DNA of 64,000 nucleotides from Mastigias papua. Taxonomy: Eukaryota; Cnidaria; Scyphozoa; Rhizostomeae; Mastigiidae. Both the position numbers and the translations under genes were made by a program. Positions 32,601 to 48,500 of this stretch are shown piece by piece. Each line of letters starts with the position of its first letter. The stretch's first letter is position 1. The notes beneath the pieces are model-generated. The model did not search any database. It saw only the letters and a program-made list of their open reading frames with translations, and was not told the origin of the DNA. Location: assembly GCA_964019165.1 (NCBI GenBank), contig OZ025272.1, forward strand, positions 1,643,128-1,707,127. The letters are read 5' to 3'.

Positions 32601-35600
32601 CAATGACTGACTTATTGATTTACCGGCTGGCAGGACTAAAAAATCCTGATATATGTGTTCTCAAAATCTACAAAGTATAACATGTTGAAAACTCAATTTC
32701 CATTACCAATTTCTGTGCATCTTTAAGCTGAGATTGCGCCGTGCTTAATCCATTCTTAATATCATCCAACATTCTACTTTGATCTCCAAGCTGCAAAAAT
32801 AGCAGGAACCAATCTATCGTAAGATTATAGCCCAGGTGACATATTCGATTTAAACGGTCAGATTTATACGTGATTCATCATAACAGCAAGACTTAGAAAG
32901 TAGGTAGCTGCAAATTTGGAATAGAATTAATATAGATGTCTTATGTTTTCGTATTTTAAGTAAGTTACTTTAAGGAAATGCCCTTGAGGCCCATAGTAAA
33001 CCGCCAATTCAAAAAGAGAGAGCAAGGCTAGGAGAAGGAGACAAGGTTTAGTTTGTTGATTATAAATTTGAGAAAAGACAATTGTAGGATTCTGGGACGG
33101 AAGAGTAATGCAGGATGTTCTATAGTTTACAAGCTCTTGGATTAGACAACAATGCCAATAAACATATTATCATTGTGAAGATCGTCTTTCATCAGCACAA
33201 CAGTAAGTGAATGAGACGGATCCTCTGTACAGATTCCCTATAGTGGCTGGCCAATTTCTCTGCATCTGTTTCGTAAGGATTATTCAAGTGTGATAAAGTC
33301 GTGTATAAAGAAGTTTCAAATCCCATTGAAACAAAGCAAGCATACCTACAGAAATTAATTGACCTACCTGCATTTGCATTGTGTCCTTCTGCCGTTGTGC
33401 TTCGCTCAGTTCCATTTCATAATGTTGTATTGTCACTTGTGAATGGGAATTCTTAAACAGACGAAGGAAAGGCCTAAATTACTAAAAGATACACTGGATT
33501 CATCTCTTGAAGGAGATCAAATTAACAAGCTGGCTGCAGTACTGAATATTTCAAAAGCAATATTTTTGATGAGCTTACTAGAAAATGTCCGAGATTAATA
33601 CCTCATCTGATAAGTCTTTGAACTTCTTCTGTGCTGTGGACAAATCTCCCTTCAACTGTTCAATTTGTTTTTCATATCCACCAATCTGAGGAAGAGATGA
33701 AATGCATTAGAGCAGAACTGATTGCATTTCTTCACGAAGTTTGCAATTCCAACGCAATAATTGATACTCTGTTCACATTTCAGTACCCGCCCACTGAAAC
33801 CGCGAGAGACAGCTTTCTTTAAATTATAGCAAAGCACATACTCTCCATACTTATTAAACGGTGTATTTACATGACAGAAGTAATATATTGTAGATGAAGA
33901 AATAAATAAAATGAGGTTTGAAACAAAATATTTATGTAACCTCTTGAGCCTTCAGGAGAAGCTCATCATTGACAGCAGCCAGATCTGCTTGGAACTTCTT
34001 GGCATTCTTTTCCAACTTAACAGCCTAGAAATGAGACACTGAAAGGATAAACAGGCATACGGTTACTTCTGCAAGAATGCAATTAACAGTGTTGTAATCT
34101 GTGCTGCAGGTACAGTAAGCAAGCGACGCCAATCACAAGCTTCTTAAAGCATTCTGAAGGGCTTAATGGATTAAGAAACATAAAAAAGCGGTGGGGCATA
34201 CGAACTGCAACAACAAACAAGTAAACTGAAGGATTTTTATTTCCCAGGTGGTTTTATTGTTATTCGCACGTAAACTCGCAAGGATATAACGAAGTTCGAG
34301 GCGTCTTTGCCCTATGATAATGGGGAAGTTATACTACCGAGTACCGCATTTTCGCATGGTTCAGAAATCTATCAAAAATCTGAGTAGTAACGCCATTGCG
34401 TATATCTGGCCTAAATGTTTCATAGTTGGTAAATCCTGGTTTTTATCAGAAATACAAAAGATCATTGAAATTACGGGCTTAAAAGATTTGGGGAGATGTG
34501 CGTGCGCACAAATCGTAGACTCAAACAGCAGCATACGAGCTGTGCCATGCCATAGTCCAGTATCTCAGAAACCTGAGCACATGAGTGGACAGAGCTCAAG
34601 GAACTTTAATACTGAGAGCATCAAGAAATGCAATTGGAAAAATCCCCCAGTAATGATATGACAGTGTTGAATAAGTTCATATATTTCAATTCAAGAAAGT
34701 TCATTCATTTCTTAAAATTGCATCCAAACAGCGCCACCAACTTTACAAACCCATATCAATAACAATGATAAATTGAAATTGACTGCAATATTTAACGTTA
34801 AAGGAAAAAGGACAGGATGATATACTTAAAGCAAAATTTTGGATCAGGAGAATCTGCTGAGGGAGGGGCTCCCTCAATAGGCAAGCCAATCAAGGAGGGG
34901 ACACCCCCTATCTAAAGAGAAATTGGTTTGTCCAGATGTTTTTTGAAACAGCAGACAGAAGGACAGCAAGGCACGCTGCACATATTATCAGGACTTGTTA
35001 TTACAGGACAAATCTATTCCTTCGCTTGGACAATCAAGAAACTCTCTGCATCCAGCGCAGTTGCACAAATGAAATTAAGAAGAACAGCGATACCTCTGCG
35101 ACTCTGGAGCTCAGTTGTTCCTGTGTAGCAGCGAGATTTTGCTCAAGCAGTTTACCTTTCTCTTCGTGGTGTGCAAGCTAGTAATGATATAACATACATT
35201 CTATGAAATGAGTGAATACAATGAGTATCAAGGAATGAATATGTGAAATGGGTATATAATAACTAAGATCAGTAAAGGAATCCTCAGCTTGTTAAGTAAG
35301 GACGGTCAGTTTGCATTTAAGTACACATTAAGTTAGCCACTGTGCAAAAGGATGAATAAGGATATAATTGAAATAATCAATATATACAAAATTGTCAAGT
35401 GAATGAATAAATGAATGAAAGCTGGAATTATTGCTGAAATAAATGTATTTTACAAAACAGGTCTGGCAATTATTTAATTGCCGAAAATGAGAAGTCAATT
35501 AAGAATGAACAGCGATTAAATTAGCAAAAACATAAAGGTCATATTAAGGAGAAGTGAATTATAAATATGACGTCATGAATATTGAAATAATGGGCCATAA

Positions 35601-38600
35601 ACAACTAACTTGCTGCGCAGTGTCTTTGTATCTCTGTCGCAGATCGTTCAATTCATTTCTGATTTGGCTGTGCTCATTTGAGATGCTTGAATTCTGTAAA
35701 AGTTCGAATTTTTGACAATTATCTAGTATCTATGATATTCCTGAGATTTCAAAGAAACATTTACAGATCTTGGGAAAAGAGAGACATTACAAAAATAAAC
35801 CATACCTCACTCATTAACGTCTTTTTGTCTTCCAGTAGATTTTGTAACTGTGCATGAATTTCGTTTATGGTTTGCTCGCAGTTGTATATCTAAAAGAGGC
35901 ATGAGTCTGTACAAATATTTCGTCCAAGAGAGAGTTGAAGTAAATACAAAAACTATCAGAAATCAGGACAACAGCTTTGAAAATAAGTAAAGCTCAAGGT
36001 TTATTTTGTTAAGTATTCCTAAAGAAGAGAAGACCGTGGGTTGAATCCGTATCAGGGCCACTGATGGTACTCGATGTTAGAGATCTAGGTTTATCGCTGG
36101 CTTTACAGCTAGGTAATGAAGTGTAAAGGGTTGCTTCTGTGTTCCTGTTGGCTCCGGTTTTTGATAGTCATCCATAAAGTGCATCTTATTCTTCTTCGTT
36201 TGGTAGTACATCTTTTTCGCGCTTGCAAGTATTGAGCAGAACGATTATGCGGACATCGCTTGTTACTCTTTCAGTTATTCGGTTCGTTGTTTATAACATT
36301 TGGTGATCCCTGCTCTGGTGGGATAAACTGTCAATAAATATGATATTCCTTTGGGAAAAATGCATACTAGACATAGCACAATTAAATATATATACCTCAT
36401 CAGTTTTGAGATTATTTTCCTCTTCCTTCTGTGAAAGCAATCTTCGAAGCTCATGGCAATCTGTATCGAGTTGATTTACCTGAAAAACAAACAATCCACG
36501 TAAACAACCGAAACAAAATAAGTTTTAAATTAAGATTTATTCACGTTTGAATTCGTTCCTTGCATTTGATTAACTCTTCAATTAAGTTAAATAACCCACT
36601 CTAGACTGCACATTGCCTAAAGAATTTCTTCTGCATAAATTAAGAAGTGAAAAAGAATGCCATATAGTGTTGGTCCCTAATCGAACATTATTTTGCACGC
36701 TATAATGAAATCTATCAAGAGCAAATGAAAAGAGAAAGAAAAATAGATGGCGCACGATCAGCTTCGTCGCCAAGAAGACACTGAATGCATAGCCAGGTAA
36801 GGACAGCCTACAGAAATCATTACACATGTATCAAAAATCGAAAGAGTAGTAAAATGCTGATTTGCTGCAAAAACCTGGTTGACAAGTTGTTTGTTTGAGT
36901 CCTGTGATGATTTCAGTTCCTTTTGAAGTTCTCTGAGCTTGTCTAAGTTTACTTCATTCTAAGGAGAGATGGAAATTGAGAACAAGAAAGGAAATAAGTG
37001 ATGAAGTGGACGACAAAAATATACCTATTAAGAAATTCTGCCGGCAATCTACTACTTGAAAAGCTTAATTTAACTGGGTCTGGCGAGATATTACAATTAG
37101 AGAAGACTTCATATATTGAGGCAAGATAAGCCTAAAAAGCAGATCGTAGCAAAAATGGAATGATGACAACAGCCATAGAAAATGATGTTAAAAATGATTG
37201 AGATTCTCTCGAAAAACTATCCATACAGACTCTGCTTTAGCAAAGAGAGGATCCAGGAATATTTGGTTATACTCTCAGGAAATAGAGCGATTTGAAACAA
37301 CTAAATATAAAAGTTATTCACCAGCATAGCCATCAAATGCTCGAGAACCTTGACATGTCTATTTTCTCCCATCCTGACTAACAAATCATCATGCAGGATT
37401 CTGACCACACATGCTAAGACCAGGCCAATTTTGCATGATGATTGGTCAACTAGGCTGGAAGAACATAAACCAGACAGGGCTCTTAAACATTTGGCAGCAA
37501 TGCTTTATACACCAAATTACGTGCTGCAAATTTCTCAAGGTGACAACAGATTCTGAGATGAGACACTTATAATTAGCCAGCTAGTTGATTCAGGAATACT
37601 AAACTCAAAGGCGAAACAATTGCTGCGACCGAATTGTAATGGAGTTCAAACGTCATCACATTTAATCAATCGGCAGATAAAGTAAAGAAGGAATGTACAT
37701 GCTATAGAGAATATTAGAATATTTCAAATTCATGAATTGGAAAAACAAATCTAAAGAAGGAATTAACATACCTCTGCTTTCCTTTGCCTTTTCTCGTCAT
37801 CAAGGTTCGAGCGCAGAGTCTTTGCACTGTCACTTATGCTATTAAGCTGGGTAGGAATATTGAACGGATGGAATACATTGTCATATACAAGTCATGTACA
37901 TATACAAAAACAGTACCTTCCTTTTAGTATTTTCTAATATAGCATATATCATTCCTGTCGACAATATCATAAATAATACTGGTCCAGAATAAGTCAAATT
38001 TTTTGGGATACTCATTGCTAAAACGAAGTTAAACGAAATTATACGAAATTAAAGCTCAAACATAAAGCTATATTAATTGGAAATCCTATGAGCTGTACCT
38101 TCTCCATAAGGCGTATTCTTTCATCTTCCAAGGACCTGACGGTGCTTTGCGAGCTTCGAAAGTGGTTTTCCAACTCTAAAATCTAATGCAAAAACAACAA
38201 ATTGAAGAAAAAGATGCTAATACTCATAAACTGGAGAGTTATCGAGTCAAAAGACATGTGAATGAGAACAATTACTTTGTAACAATTTACAACAAGATCG
38301 AATGAGGTCATATGGAAACAGTCGAAAAAACTCTCAAGTGAATTGGGGAAGTACCATGGGTAAAGAGAGCTTCTTTGCAAAGGCAGGATCACAACAATGC
38401 AATTGGAGATAGAGCGAGATATCAAGCCAGTCCAAGAAAGGAGAAACAATGCATTATAGAAAGTGAAGTAAAGACAGGAAATTCTCTAAATCTGGAGATA
38501 AGGTTGTTAGCGATCGGGCAGTTGTGAAATTTCAGAAGAGACATATTGAACTTCCTGCCTGTTCCTTCTGTTTCGTTCCAATTTCTCTGGCGTTAGCTAA

Positions 38601-41600
38601 TTCACTCTCAAGTCGCTTCTTCCCTGTCTCAAGAGATTTTACCTGAAAATGTATAAGTAAAGATAAACAAACAAAAAATTCTCCATATTCCTCGGAGGAT
38701 GGTAGCTTGCTGACAATGTGATGTGCACACTGAAATTAATTGAAATCACTGGTGGTCCATAAAATAACAAATCACAAACAGCGAAATGAGTAAGTAAGCA
38801 GAAAATCAGTTTTCTTGCGATTCTAGTCGAAATCTTTGGGAAAAGCTATAGAAAATACCCTTTCATGCATACTTTTGTATGAACTCAGTCACATACAGAA
38901 GAAGTATTGTCCTTCTATGATTGACATAAAGAATGGTTTATTACTAGCAAAGATCCTATTGAGCGGTCGTCAACACGAATTCCAATGCATCATACACATG
39001 GGATCAAAAACTGCAATAGAAAAACTGGAACATACCGAAGCTTGGCATTCTCGATACGAATCATGCGATTTCTTGATATCTGCTTGCAACTTTGAGATCG
39101 TAGAATTCTGAGTAAGGGACTACGGCAAAATGGAATAAGATATATTTTAATACACTATATATACGTTAATATGATTAAAGATAAGATAAGATAAGATAAG
39201 ATAAGATAATATAATATAATATAATATAATGTAATATAATATAATATAGTATAGTATACTATAATACAATATCGTATAATAAAATATAACACAACATTAT
39301 ATAATATAATATTTTATGATATACTACTATTGCACTATCAACAAGGCCAAGTAACTAGGCTGCACTAATACCTAGGCAACACAAGATCGCATATATGTGA
39401 CGAAGGGAAACTAAACAATAAGGTAGGAAAAGTTTTCTCCCTTTGTTGAAGAAAAACTTTCTAACAAACGTGCTAAAAAGATTCAGAAATTGTTGTTAGT
39501 ATCACAACCTCTTTTTGTTTCTCTGCAAGTTTCTCAGTTAAATCTTGCAGAACCTCTTCGCAACGATTTAGCTGATGTTCACAATCTTGATTCTTTGACT
39601 GAACTTTTTCGATCTCTATTTGCATTTCTTGGATCTTCTTCAATTGTTCATTTGCCTGCAAAGGATTAGATTAACTCCAGATTCACTTCCATTTTAACTT
39701 AGCTCTGAAAAACGTATCCTATCTACTGAACTACATTGAAAAATCACCCGTACATTCTCTCTTAAAATAATAGGCCGCGCGACAAGAAACCCTCTAAACA
39801 GTGTCAAGGTACCTCTGGTTCGATTCAATGCTTGAGAAAAATCATAGAAACCAAGATTGATATACAGATATGACGTCTAAACAATTAGCAATATACAATA
39901 CTTATATTTATATAGTCTTAAATATCGTCTTAGTCGTATGTTCCATGCATACAAGCGCTGGCCCGGTAGATCCCTACTGGGTGAAATTACTTAACGACAA
40001 ACAAAAACGATCTTTATGCAGCTTCACAATAGAAATCGCGGATCCAATATCAAAATAACAAGTATATTTATCAGCTGATAATTATGTATGTGGTTCATTA
40101 TGAAAGTTTTGCAAAAAAGCGAAAACTGGGGAGTGTATAGATTGTGTTGAGATAACTCAATTAATTTCGTAATCATACCTAGAAGAAGATAAACTGCGAG
40201 AAAAATTTTAATGTAATGTAAGTCACCTGGTGAGATTTCTCATTCAGTTGTTTATTGAGGTTATCTAGGTCAACTTGTTTCCGGACAAGTTCTGCATCAC
40301 GGGATAAAATCTGATGAATTAAATTATGGCAACATTTTATTGCCCAAGGTTTAACGTAAATGTGAAATAATACAAAACATTCGAATTATGAATAAATATG
40401 AAAAGGACAAACTAGCAAACTGAGTGAAGTTGATAAGAAAGCGAACAAAGATATAAAAAAGAAAGAGAATAGGGCGGAAAAAGGAAGTTGTTGATAGCCT
40501 TCATAATACAAGTGGAATAACTGACAGAATGGATAGAGTTTAAAGGACACCTTTTCTTTCGCCTCCTCCAAGCTGTCTTCTGACGCTTTCATTTCGCCCT
40601 GACAATGGTCCACCTGGAAATAATGAATGCCAAAATTAGAACTGACTGATACACTAAAACGTCAGCAAAACGCCAAGAAATCAAAATTGAGATAGAAATA
40701 AAACATGATATAACAAATTATTAAGGTGTAGCAAGGTATGAGAGAGAGCAAGTTATTATAGTAAAATATAACATATATGGTAACATGATCTTACATGAGA
40801 GGCCAAAAAATAAGATATCATACTATATAAAATGTAGAACATTGGTTTAATATAATTAAGATAACATACAAAGAAATAACATGAAAAATTCACAGATACA
40901 CACGACAGAATACCGTGAATTGCAGGAAACGTCTCATGCAAAATTCACGCATGTTTCACGAACATTCCATGCAAAGTTCATGCATACCATCCGACAAAAC
41001 AAAGATGCAGTAGCAATGACAACAAACGATAATTCCATTATCTCTTGCCTTACATGTACTATGGATCTTTTTTCCAGAGAAGAGAAATCAGTTTTTGCGT
41101 AAGGAAAATAAAAAACTTGCCCTGCAAAAATTTTACATCATCGGCTAAAATATATCAAATATGTAAAAAAAAACCTTGTTTTTCATTTCTCTCAACTGCT
41201 CCTCAATAAGATTCAATCTGTTTTCAAGCTGTTGGCAACTCATTTGAGAGTCATGCAAGTCATTTTCTGTGTTGTTCAGCTGTGAAAAAGAAAAGAAACT
41301 TTTAAATCAGGGCACGGGAATTTATGGCTGGCGAGCCAGATATCGCTCTCTTGATAAGTCCATATGGTTCGCAGCTAAATTCTAGCTGGCATTTTGCAAT
41401 ACAATTACTAATGACTAAGTGCATTTACACCATGCAGTAAAGTGTTACAGAATTCCCAGTGCAAATATGTCGTTCACAACACAATGCATTCCTGTGCAAT
41501 TTAATCCATCCAAGTAACCATAAATAGCTTTAAAAGTTGCATTAACGTTTCAGAGTATTTTATCAATGACTGGCTTGCTCCAGCATAACGACGCTGCTAT

Positions 41601-44600
41601 AAAGATTAAATTCATAGAAACAATATACTCTAAAATTGCGGGCCTTACTTAAAATATCATTCATTTTGTTGTATTCATAGGTAGGACTACTATATTAGTA
41701 GCTAGAACTGTACAATATGCTATGTGGCTGTCACATAACTAAATTTTAATATATTTGGCTTTGGTAGCTCTCTAAGCCAATAAGGTTTGAGGTTGCTGCT
41801 TTAAACAAACGAACCTACTTCACATTATTCATCAAAGAATTTGCTGTTGTGCAAAAAGTGTATATATTAGATGTACCTACAATTATTAGACCACTAGAAT
41901 CTAGAGTTCACACACGGCATAAGGGAGAGAGGAAGCTTTTTTCGATCTGTTACTATACATAAAAAGCTCATATGAACTCCATGGAACTCTTTCTACTATT
42001 CATGGTTAAACATTCATTTTAAAAGCCAGAGAAAAGTTCTTAATCTTAATGAACAGTATCTTCATAAGAAATATACTATAATTTATAAAACAAATAAATC
42101 TGTTAGAACTTTCAATACTAGAACATACAACAATAATATTTCATTGCACAATACGTAAAAGAATAGAACAAAAGAAGAGTTAGCAATATGGGATTGCAAG
42201 GCACAATCACCCCTATACAAGAAATTACAATATAGCAATCTCCCCAAATATAAACATTCTTAAAAACTGGGTGTTGAAGTATCAACGGTTCTCTAGGCAA
42301 AATGAACAGGAACCCACAAAAAATTCACATGAATAATGAACAGACAATTCTTATATTTTACCTTTCTCGACAGGTCTTCGATTTCTTGGTCCCTTCTTCG
42401 CAATATTTCGAGATTCTGATCATTCTTAAGAACAATAACTTAAGTCAACTTTAGGAATGCTGCACAAATAAAACTAACACTGAAGTTTAGTTGTGACAAA
42501 TACGTCTGGATTTTAAACAAAAGTGCTCCATCGTTAACTTTAAAGAACATTCAAGCAAACATTGTAGGCAAAGGAAACAAAACGTTATGTTTGGACGCCC
42601 TAACAAATACATGAGTAATTTCAAATTTGCATACAGTTGCTCCCAAAATTTCCATGAACTAGTTATAGCCAATTATGGCCAAGAAATTGAAGAAAGTATG
42701 AACTGGCCTACGAGGTATTTTGGTTGCTACATACATAAATAAACTCTTGCTTGGTACTTAAAGTCATTAAGTCTGCACATTTCCTACTTTATAAGTAGAT
42801 AAACTCATTTGTGAGTGATAAAATAACTCCTGAACGATCCACCTCCGGTTACTGATTTTTCAGTTACCAAACAATGCTATATTAACTTATCGGCTACTTC
42901 TGAAGTCAGTTAATCTACATAGTGCTGGTAATTTTTCCGGTCATATCGGACCGGCCAAAAACTCAGTCATTTTTGAACCAGTCAGTTCACATAACTGAAC
43001 GGAAAATAAATCAAAGAAACGAATATTAACCTCTTGCTTCACTTCTCTTCGTTGTTTTTCAGAATTCTGCAAATCTTCGCTCAACGATTTTATTCTATTT
43101 CTTGACTCTTTCAACTAGAAAAAATCGGCAAAATTCAAAATCTTAGATATGACAAAAATACACAGCCTAGAACCATACAAAAACAAAAGGCCTGCTAAAT
43201 GATCAAAAACATAGATGTCATGGCACCGAAGTCTGTAGACGAAATGTAGCCTCATATTCGACCCTACCTGTCTTTGTGTTTCATCATGTTCTTCATTCAG
43301 TTTATCAAGGTCGTTCTTAACTTCACTCATTTCTCCATTCAAAGCTTCCACCTGCAAAACATGCAGTAAAAACAGCCTCTTTCATACTAGGAAGGGGAAT
43401 GTTGGAGCAGTGGAACCTAGCTAAAAGAAAAGCAGCTGTCATCTTGAGACAAGAGCAGTGACTAGAAATTGGAACAAGGCAGTGCCAAATATACGTAAGA
43501 CTCATCATATTGAAAGAAAAACTACTGAGACAAAGATCGGGGGGGGTGGTACTGGTACGAAAGAAGAGAGCAGGATCAAAATTCATCAAAAGCCCTATAG
43601 GGAAGAATGGAGAAGGCAAACATTATCAAATTCTTCAAGGGGGGGGAATCGCCAAACTCATAGGGTGGATGGGAGAAATCGCCAAATTTCTGAGGGATGA
43701 AGGTAGATTGAGACCAAGTTCCACCCCCCCCCACAACGAAAACTAAGAAAATCAAATATTTACCTCATTCTCGTAATTTTTCTGTTCAATTATCAGGTTG
43801 TTCTCGAGTTGTTTTATCTTCTGCGATTTGTTCTGGATCTGGAAAAATATGACAATCCACGTTTTTATAAGAAGCACTTTCATAAGAAAATAAAGATCTT
43901 GAAGGAACTGCCCAGGCTCAGGCTAGAAAATAAAACTACTTTGTTTAGGATGAGCTTTCGAATACAGCACAAAATAAAAAAGATGCTTCTTCGCTTTTAT
44001 TGTAACAAAGTCAGTTCTATTCCATCAGTTTCCTCTAAATACATTAAATGAGAGCAGCCATCTTGGTATAGTACCCTTGAATTCATTAAGCAAATGAATG
44101 GAGTACTAGATAACAGTTTTATAATAACAATACCAGAGAACAGTAAAAGGGACTGTTAGCTTAACGTCCAGAAAAAAACGAAACTCCAGCCGCAACTCAG
44201 ACCTATAGCTCCATATAAAAACTTCGCATTTCATATGAAAAAGCTTACGAATGATGCAGTGGTGTCAGAAAAATATGCTCAATATGAAATTCGGAAACTT
44301 TGTCAATATGTTGATATTCCATATAACAAAGGTAACAGTTATATTCTGTAAGAAGATGTAGGATATTATGGTAAACAATGGCTATTACCTCTTCAGTCAA
44401 CCTGGCTGTTTCTGACTGAGATTTATTCAATAAGCTTTCGAGGTCTTCTATCTATAGGAGTGAATATTATATTATGAAATTCTAGCTAAAATAAACAATT
44501 TTAACTCTCATGCTAAACAATAAACATGCAGCATGGCTCTTGTCTTAAACTTTATGTGTTGATAAGCTATTCAAAGATTGAAGAACAATCTTAAAAGGTA

Positions 44601-45543
44601 AAGGGGGGGGGGCCGTACAAGGTGATGATAGAACATTGGTCAATTAGGACTAAACGCCGTAAATACTCAAAATGTAAGGCTAATCAATTATTTAATCAAC
44701 AGTGATAAATTCACTATGCACCCAGATTCTTCGGGCCTAACCTTATCCCTAACATGATCTGTAATGTGATCTGACAACCAAGGCATAACTTTTCCATGGC
44801 TTAAACTTAAAAGCAATACGAATCAGAGAAACTCTGAGACAGAACTAAAATCAATGACTTATTTCTACGCAGAAAGCTACATGAGATAAACTCTCTGCCA
44901 AAAACTCTTTAAATGTCACAAAATATGCTTATTACAAGACAAGCTTTTAGCTTGCGAAATAATTTGCTACATATTGCTCCCGCAAGAGGCTACAGCTCTC
45001 GCCCTTGAATCTCTACTTGGATACAACTGCACTTGCACTATATATTAACTCATTTTCAAATAGGTTTAGGAGCTAAAGTGGAACTTCATTGGGATTGAGG
45101 TCACAATTTACCAAGGAAGAGAAAATTGCTAAAATTTCCCAAGTAACAAAGTGTCATAGTTTGAATGAACATACTTTTGCTACATTTTCTTCTCGCACTG
45201 ATTTCAGTTCCTTCAACTCGGCTTGAGCTTCTCGAAGCAGACCCTTAAGTCGACCAAGTTCTTCATCTTTCTGACCTAGCTCCTCAACAGTGTTTTCAAA
45301 CTCTTGTTGTGTAGCATCTAGTTCCGATTGAAGGTTGAGAATAATGCCATCTTTGTGCGCAACCTACGATAGATTACACACCTTAAAGAACATCTGCTTT
45401 GTCTATCGCAACTAGAACCAATAGTGAACATTGCTTCTGACTCATTAACATCCAATGCTTTATAACAAACATTGCATTATACTAGAAAAATGTCATATTA
45501 TGTATATTATATTATATATTACATTATATTATATTTTATTATA

Positions 45544-45584
<41 letters not shown>

Positions 45585-48500
45585 CATTATAGTATATTAT
45601 ATTATATTATATTATATTATATTACATTACATTATATTACATTATATTATATTATCTCATGTGCTACATTACATTATGCTATATTCTACCATATCATATT
45701 TTACTATTATATTACAATATACAATATATATTATTATATTGCAAGCACATTAGACATATGTACTGACAAAAGTGATAAAATACATCTGATTTGCACAGTA
45801 ATAAACAACAAGATACCTCTTGGATGCATGTTTTGTGTTTCTCATGAGTGAGACTTAACTCCATTTCAAGATGTTGAATCGTCTCTTCAGACGACACCAA
45901 CTGCAAGTAAAACAAAATTGAATACAAAAAGGTGCTTTTAAGTGAATTTATCGAAATATGACAAATGACTACAAGCCAAAAGGTAACATCTTCAAATGCG
46001 TAAGCAATACTTAATAAAAGAAACAAGAGTCTCAACGATGACATTCATAAGATTTTCTGAATAGATACCATGGCAAAGATATTTCTGATACAGAATAAAG
46101 TTCGGTATGGAAATAAATTTTGATGAAGATGACGATGCAAAGTGTGATGATCAAACTCGTGTAAAAATCATGATCATGATTAGTAAGGTACGTGTCTCAA
46201 ACCTGTGCTTGATTGAGCTGATTTTTATTCTCAAGTGCAGTCTGGTCATTTTTCAATCTTTCCAAATCCTCCTCTGCTTTGGTTAGCTAAAAATACATTA
46301 TTAATCATAAAGAGCTTGCAAAATGATTAAATCTCCTATTTTACTGTATAATGATTGTCTTCTTATACGATTCTAAATCTTATTTTACTTTCTATACGTT
46401 CTTTGTTATAAGATCAATATAATTCTTGCCTAGGCTAGATGCTCTTGGCTTCTTGAAATTGTTCCTACTTTAACAGTGATTTTTTGCAACTATTTAAGAA
46501 ACTGCATGCAATGCACATTCTCTTAGACATTCGGTGAGACCACTTTTGAAAACAAAGCAAATAACATTGGTGCTTATTAACAACCTTATCAGAATTTGTT
46601 TGCCAATAGAATGTGGATAAATGAGGCGCTTTTGAAAATTCTCATCTGAGGTTGAGCATGTTCAAATAACATTCCTATTTTATTGGCAAATCGAGCCTCA
46701 TTATTCTTATATTGATTTCTTATAAAAATAATATGATATTTCGTGTGTGAATGCCCCAGGAGAATTTCACTGTATTACAACACTAGGATTTCTTCGTATG
46801 CCATAAGATATGACGTCACTCTGAGCCTGAGAACAAGAGCCTACCTCAAGTGCAAGTACACTCCAAGTAGTTTTCACAAATGAATTTGCTCCCTAGTTGT
46901 CATGGCAATGTACTAATCTTAATTGATACACTCCTCTTTCTAAAATTAGAAACAAACTTTCTCCCTTCCATTTGGGTGTTTCTTAACATTTTGTCAAACC
47001 AGCCTTAAATGCCTCTCAAAATTCCGTGCAAGACAAATTCGGAATTCAGTGTTTCATTTGCTTTGATAAACTTAACTTTTATTCATATAGTGTGAGCAAA
47101 GTGACCTTTCTCAACTGACGAATTTGCTTTCCTGTTTGATAAAAAGTTATCTCGCAAAAAAACTTTTTTCAAGTTTACGTTTGAGATTGAGCTTGTCATT
47201 GTTTCTTAAATATTTTTAAATTTTTGCCTGATTTGTGCTTCGTGTTTCTTATATACTTGTTTCTTTCATAAAAAAAGTGCACACCTCTTCATAAACATCT
47301 GAATATCTCTGCTGCGCAGCGTTCAATTCCTCCTCTATCTGCCTGATTCTTTGATCCTTCACAGCAATCTAAAATCAGAGTGTTAAGCAATGAAGTTGAA
47401 GAGAAAGGATACCTCACTACAGGAAAATAAGAATCTAGCATTCTTAAGGCGAGAAATGGTACAACTGGTCATCATATCTAAAGGACATCACATCCTTTGC
47501 TCCAGGCAAAAGCTCTTTCTGTTGAAAACTTGTTTCAAATCCCAAACGAATTGCTTTACGGGTTGATTTACTTCAAAAAGCTCGGCTAGAATTTAGATTC
47601 TTATGAACTTAGATTCTGGGATTCTTATGAAAAAAGTAATGATTAAGATTGAAGAAAATCGCTGCTAAAACTTGCTAAAAACTTTGATTAATGATGGAAA
47701 TAACCTTTGTGAAAGAAGAAATGAATTCTTGTTCGAACTTAAGAAAAATTACTTTGAATTTCTCAGCGTCCTTTTCAAGTATATGAGGTTATAAAGCAGT
47801 TCAATATCAAAAGGACATTCCCAAAAAACATCCACTAATATATATCTTCCACTACAAGCAAATACAAGGTAATGTTTCGTTGCCTCTCTTCAGTCCCTGA
47901 TATATGCAAAATTGTTGCTGTGCATTTAAGCATATCATCAAACAACTGTCATGGAAGTATATAATTTCTCATTTTAGCTATCTGCCAATTTCGATTAATG
48001 CTTTGGGTATTACAAGTCATTGAAAAAGCAAAGGAAAAGATTAAGCTTGATATGTAACGACATAGGGATTGGAAGAGGCAGGAAATAAGAAACGATAGGA
48101 AGAACTTCAAATTAGAAGTTGGAAGAGATTGACAAGTGTGAAGATATCGAAAATGTTGCATCCAGAGGAACAAGAAATGACATAAACGACAAAACACTCA
48201 ACCCTATTGCTTATGCTGTCTACACAATATCACTTTTTAAAAAATTTCTGATAAAATTAGCCTCATTCATTTCATGGAAAGAATTTAATCCGTTCTTGAT
48301 TCAGCTCTATCCAAAACCTCCAGTTTGACTCATGTTAGGGCGAAACATCTGTAGAGTAGGGGAACGAGTATAGATATTTCCTGGCATTCTCAATAGCTCA
48401 ATCCTCAAATCTATACAGAATTGCAAAGTGATTCTGAGGCTAATACAAGATGTTTGAACCATCGTCTTCAAGGCTTTTGAAACTACTCTAATTTATTGGC

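Noticed and set aside
36031..36062. B-box-like GTGGGTTGAATCC on the plus strand
   Set aside because: No cloverleaf could be folded around it by eye.
43458..43746. Two overlapping plus-strand frames of about 80 codons
   Set aside because: Low-complexity, built on G-runs and repeated words; antisense to an intron.
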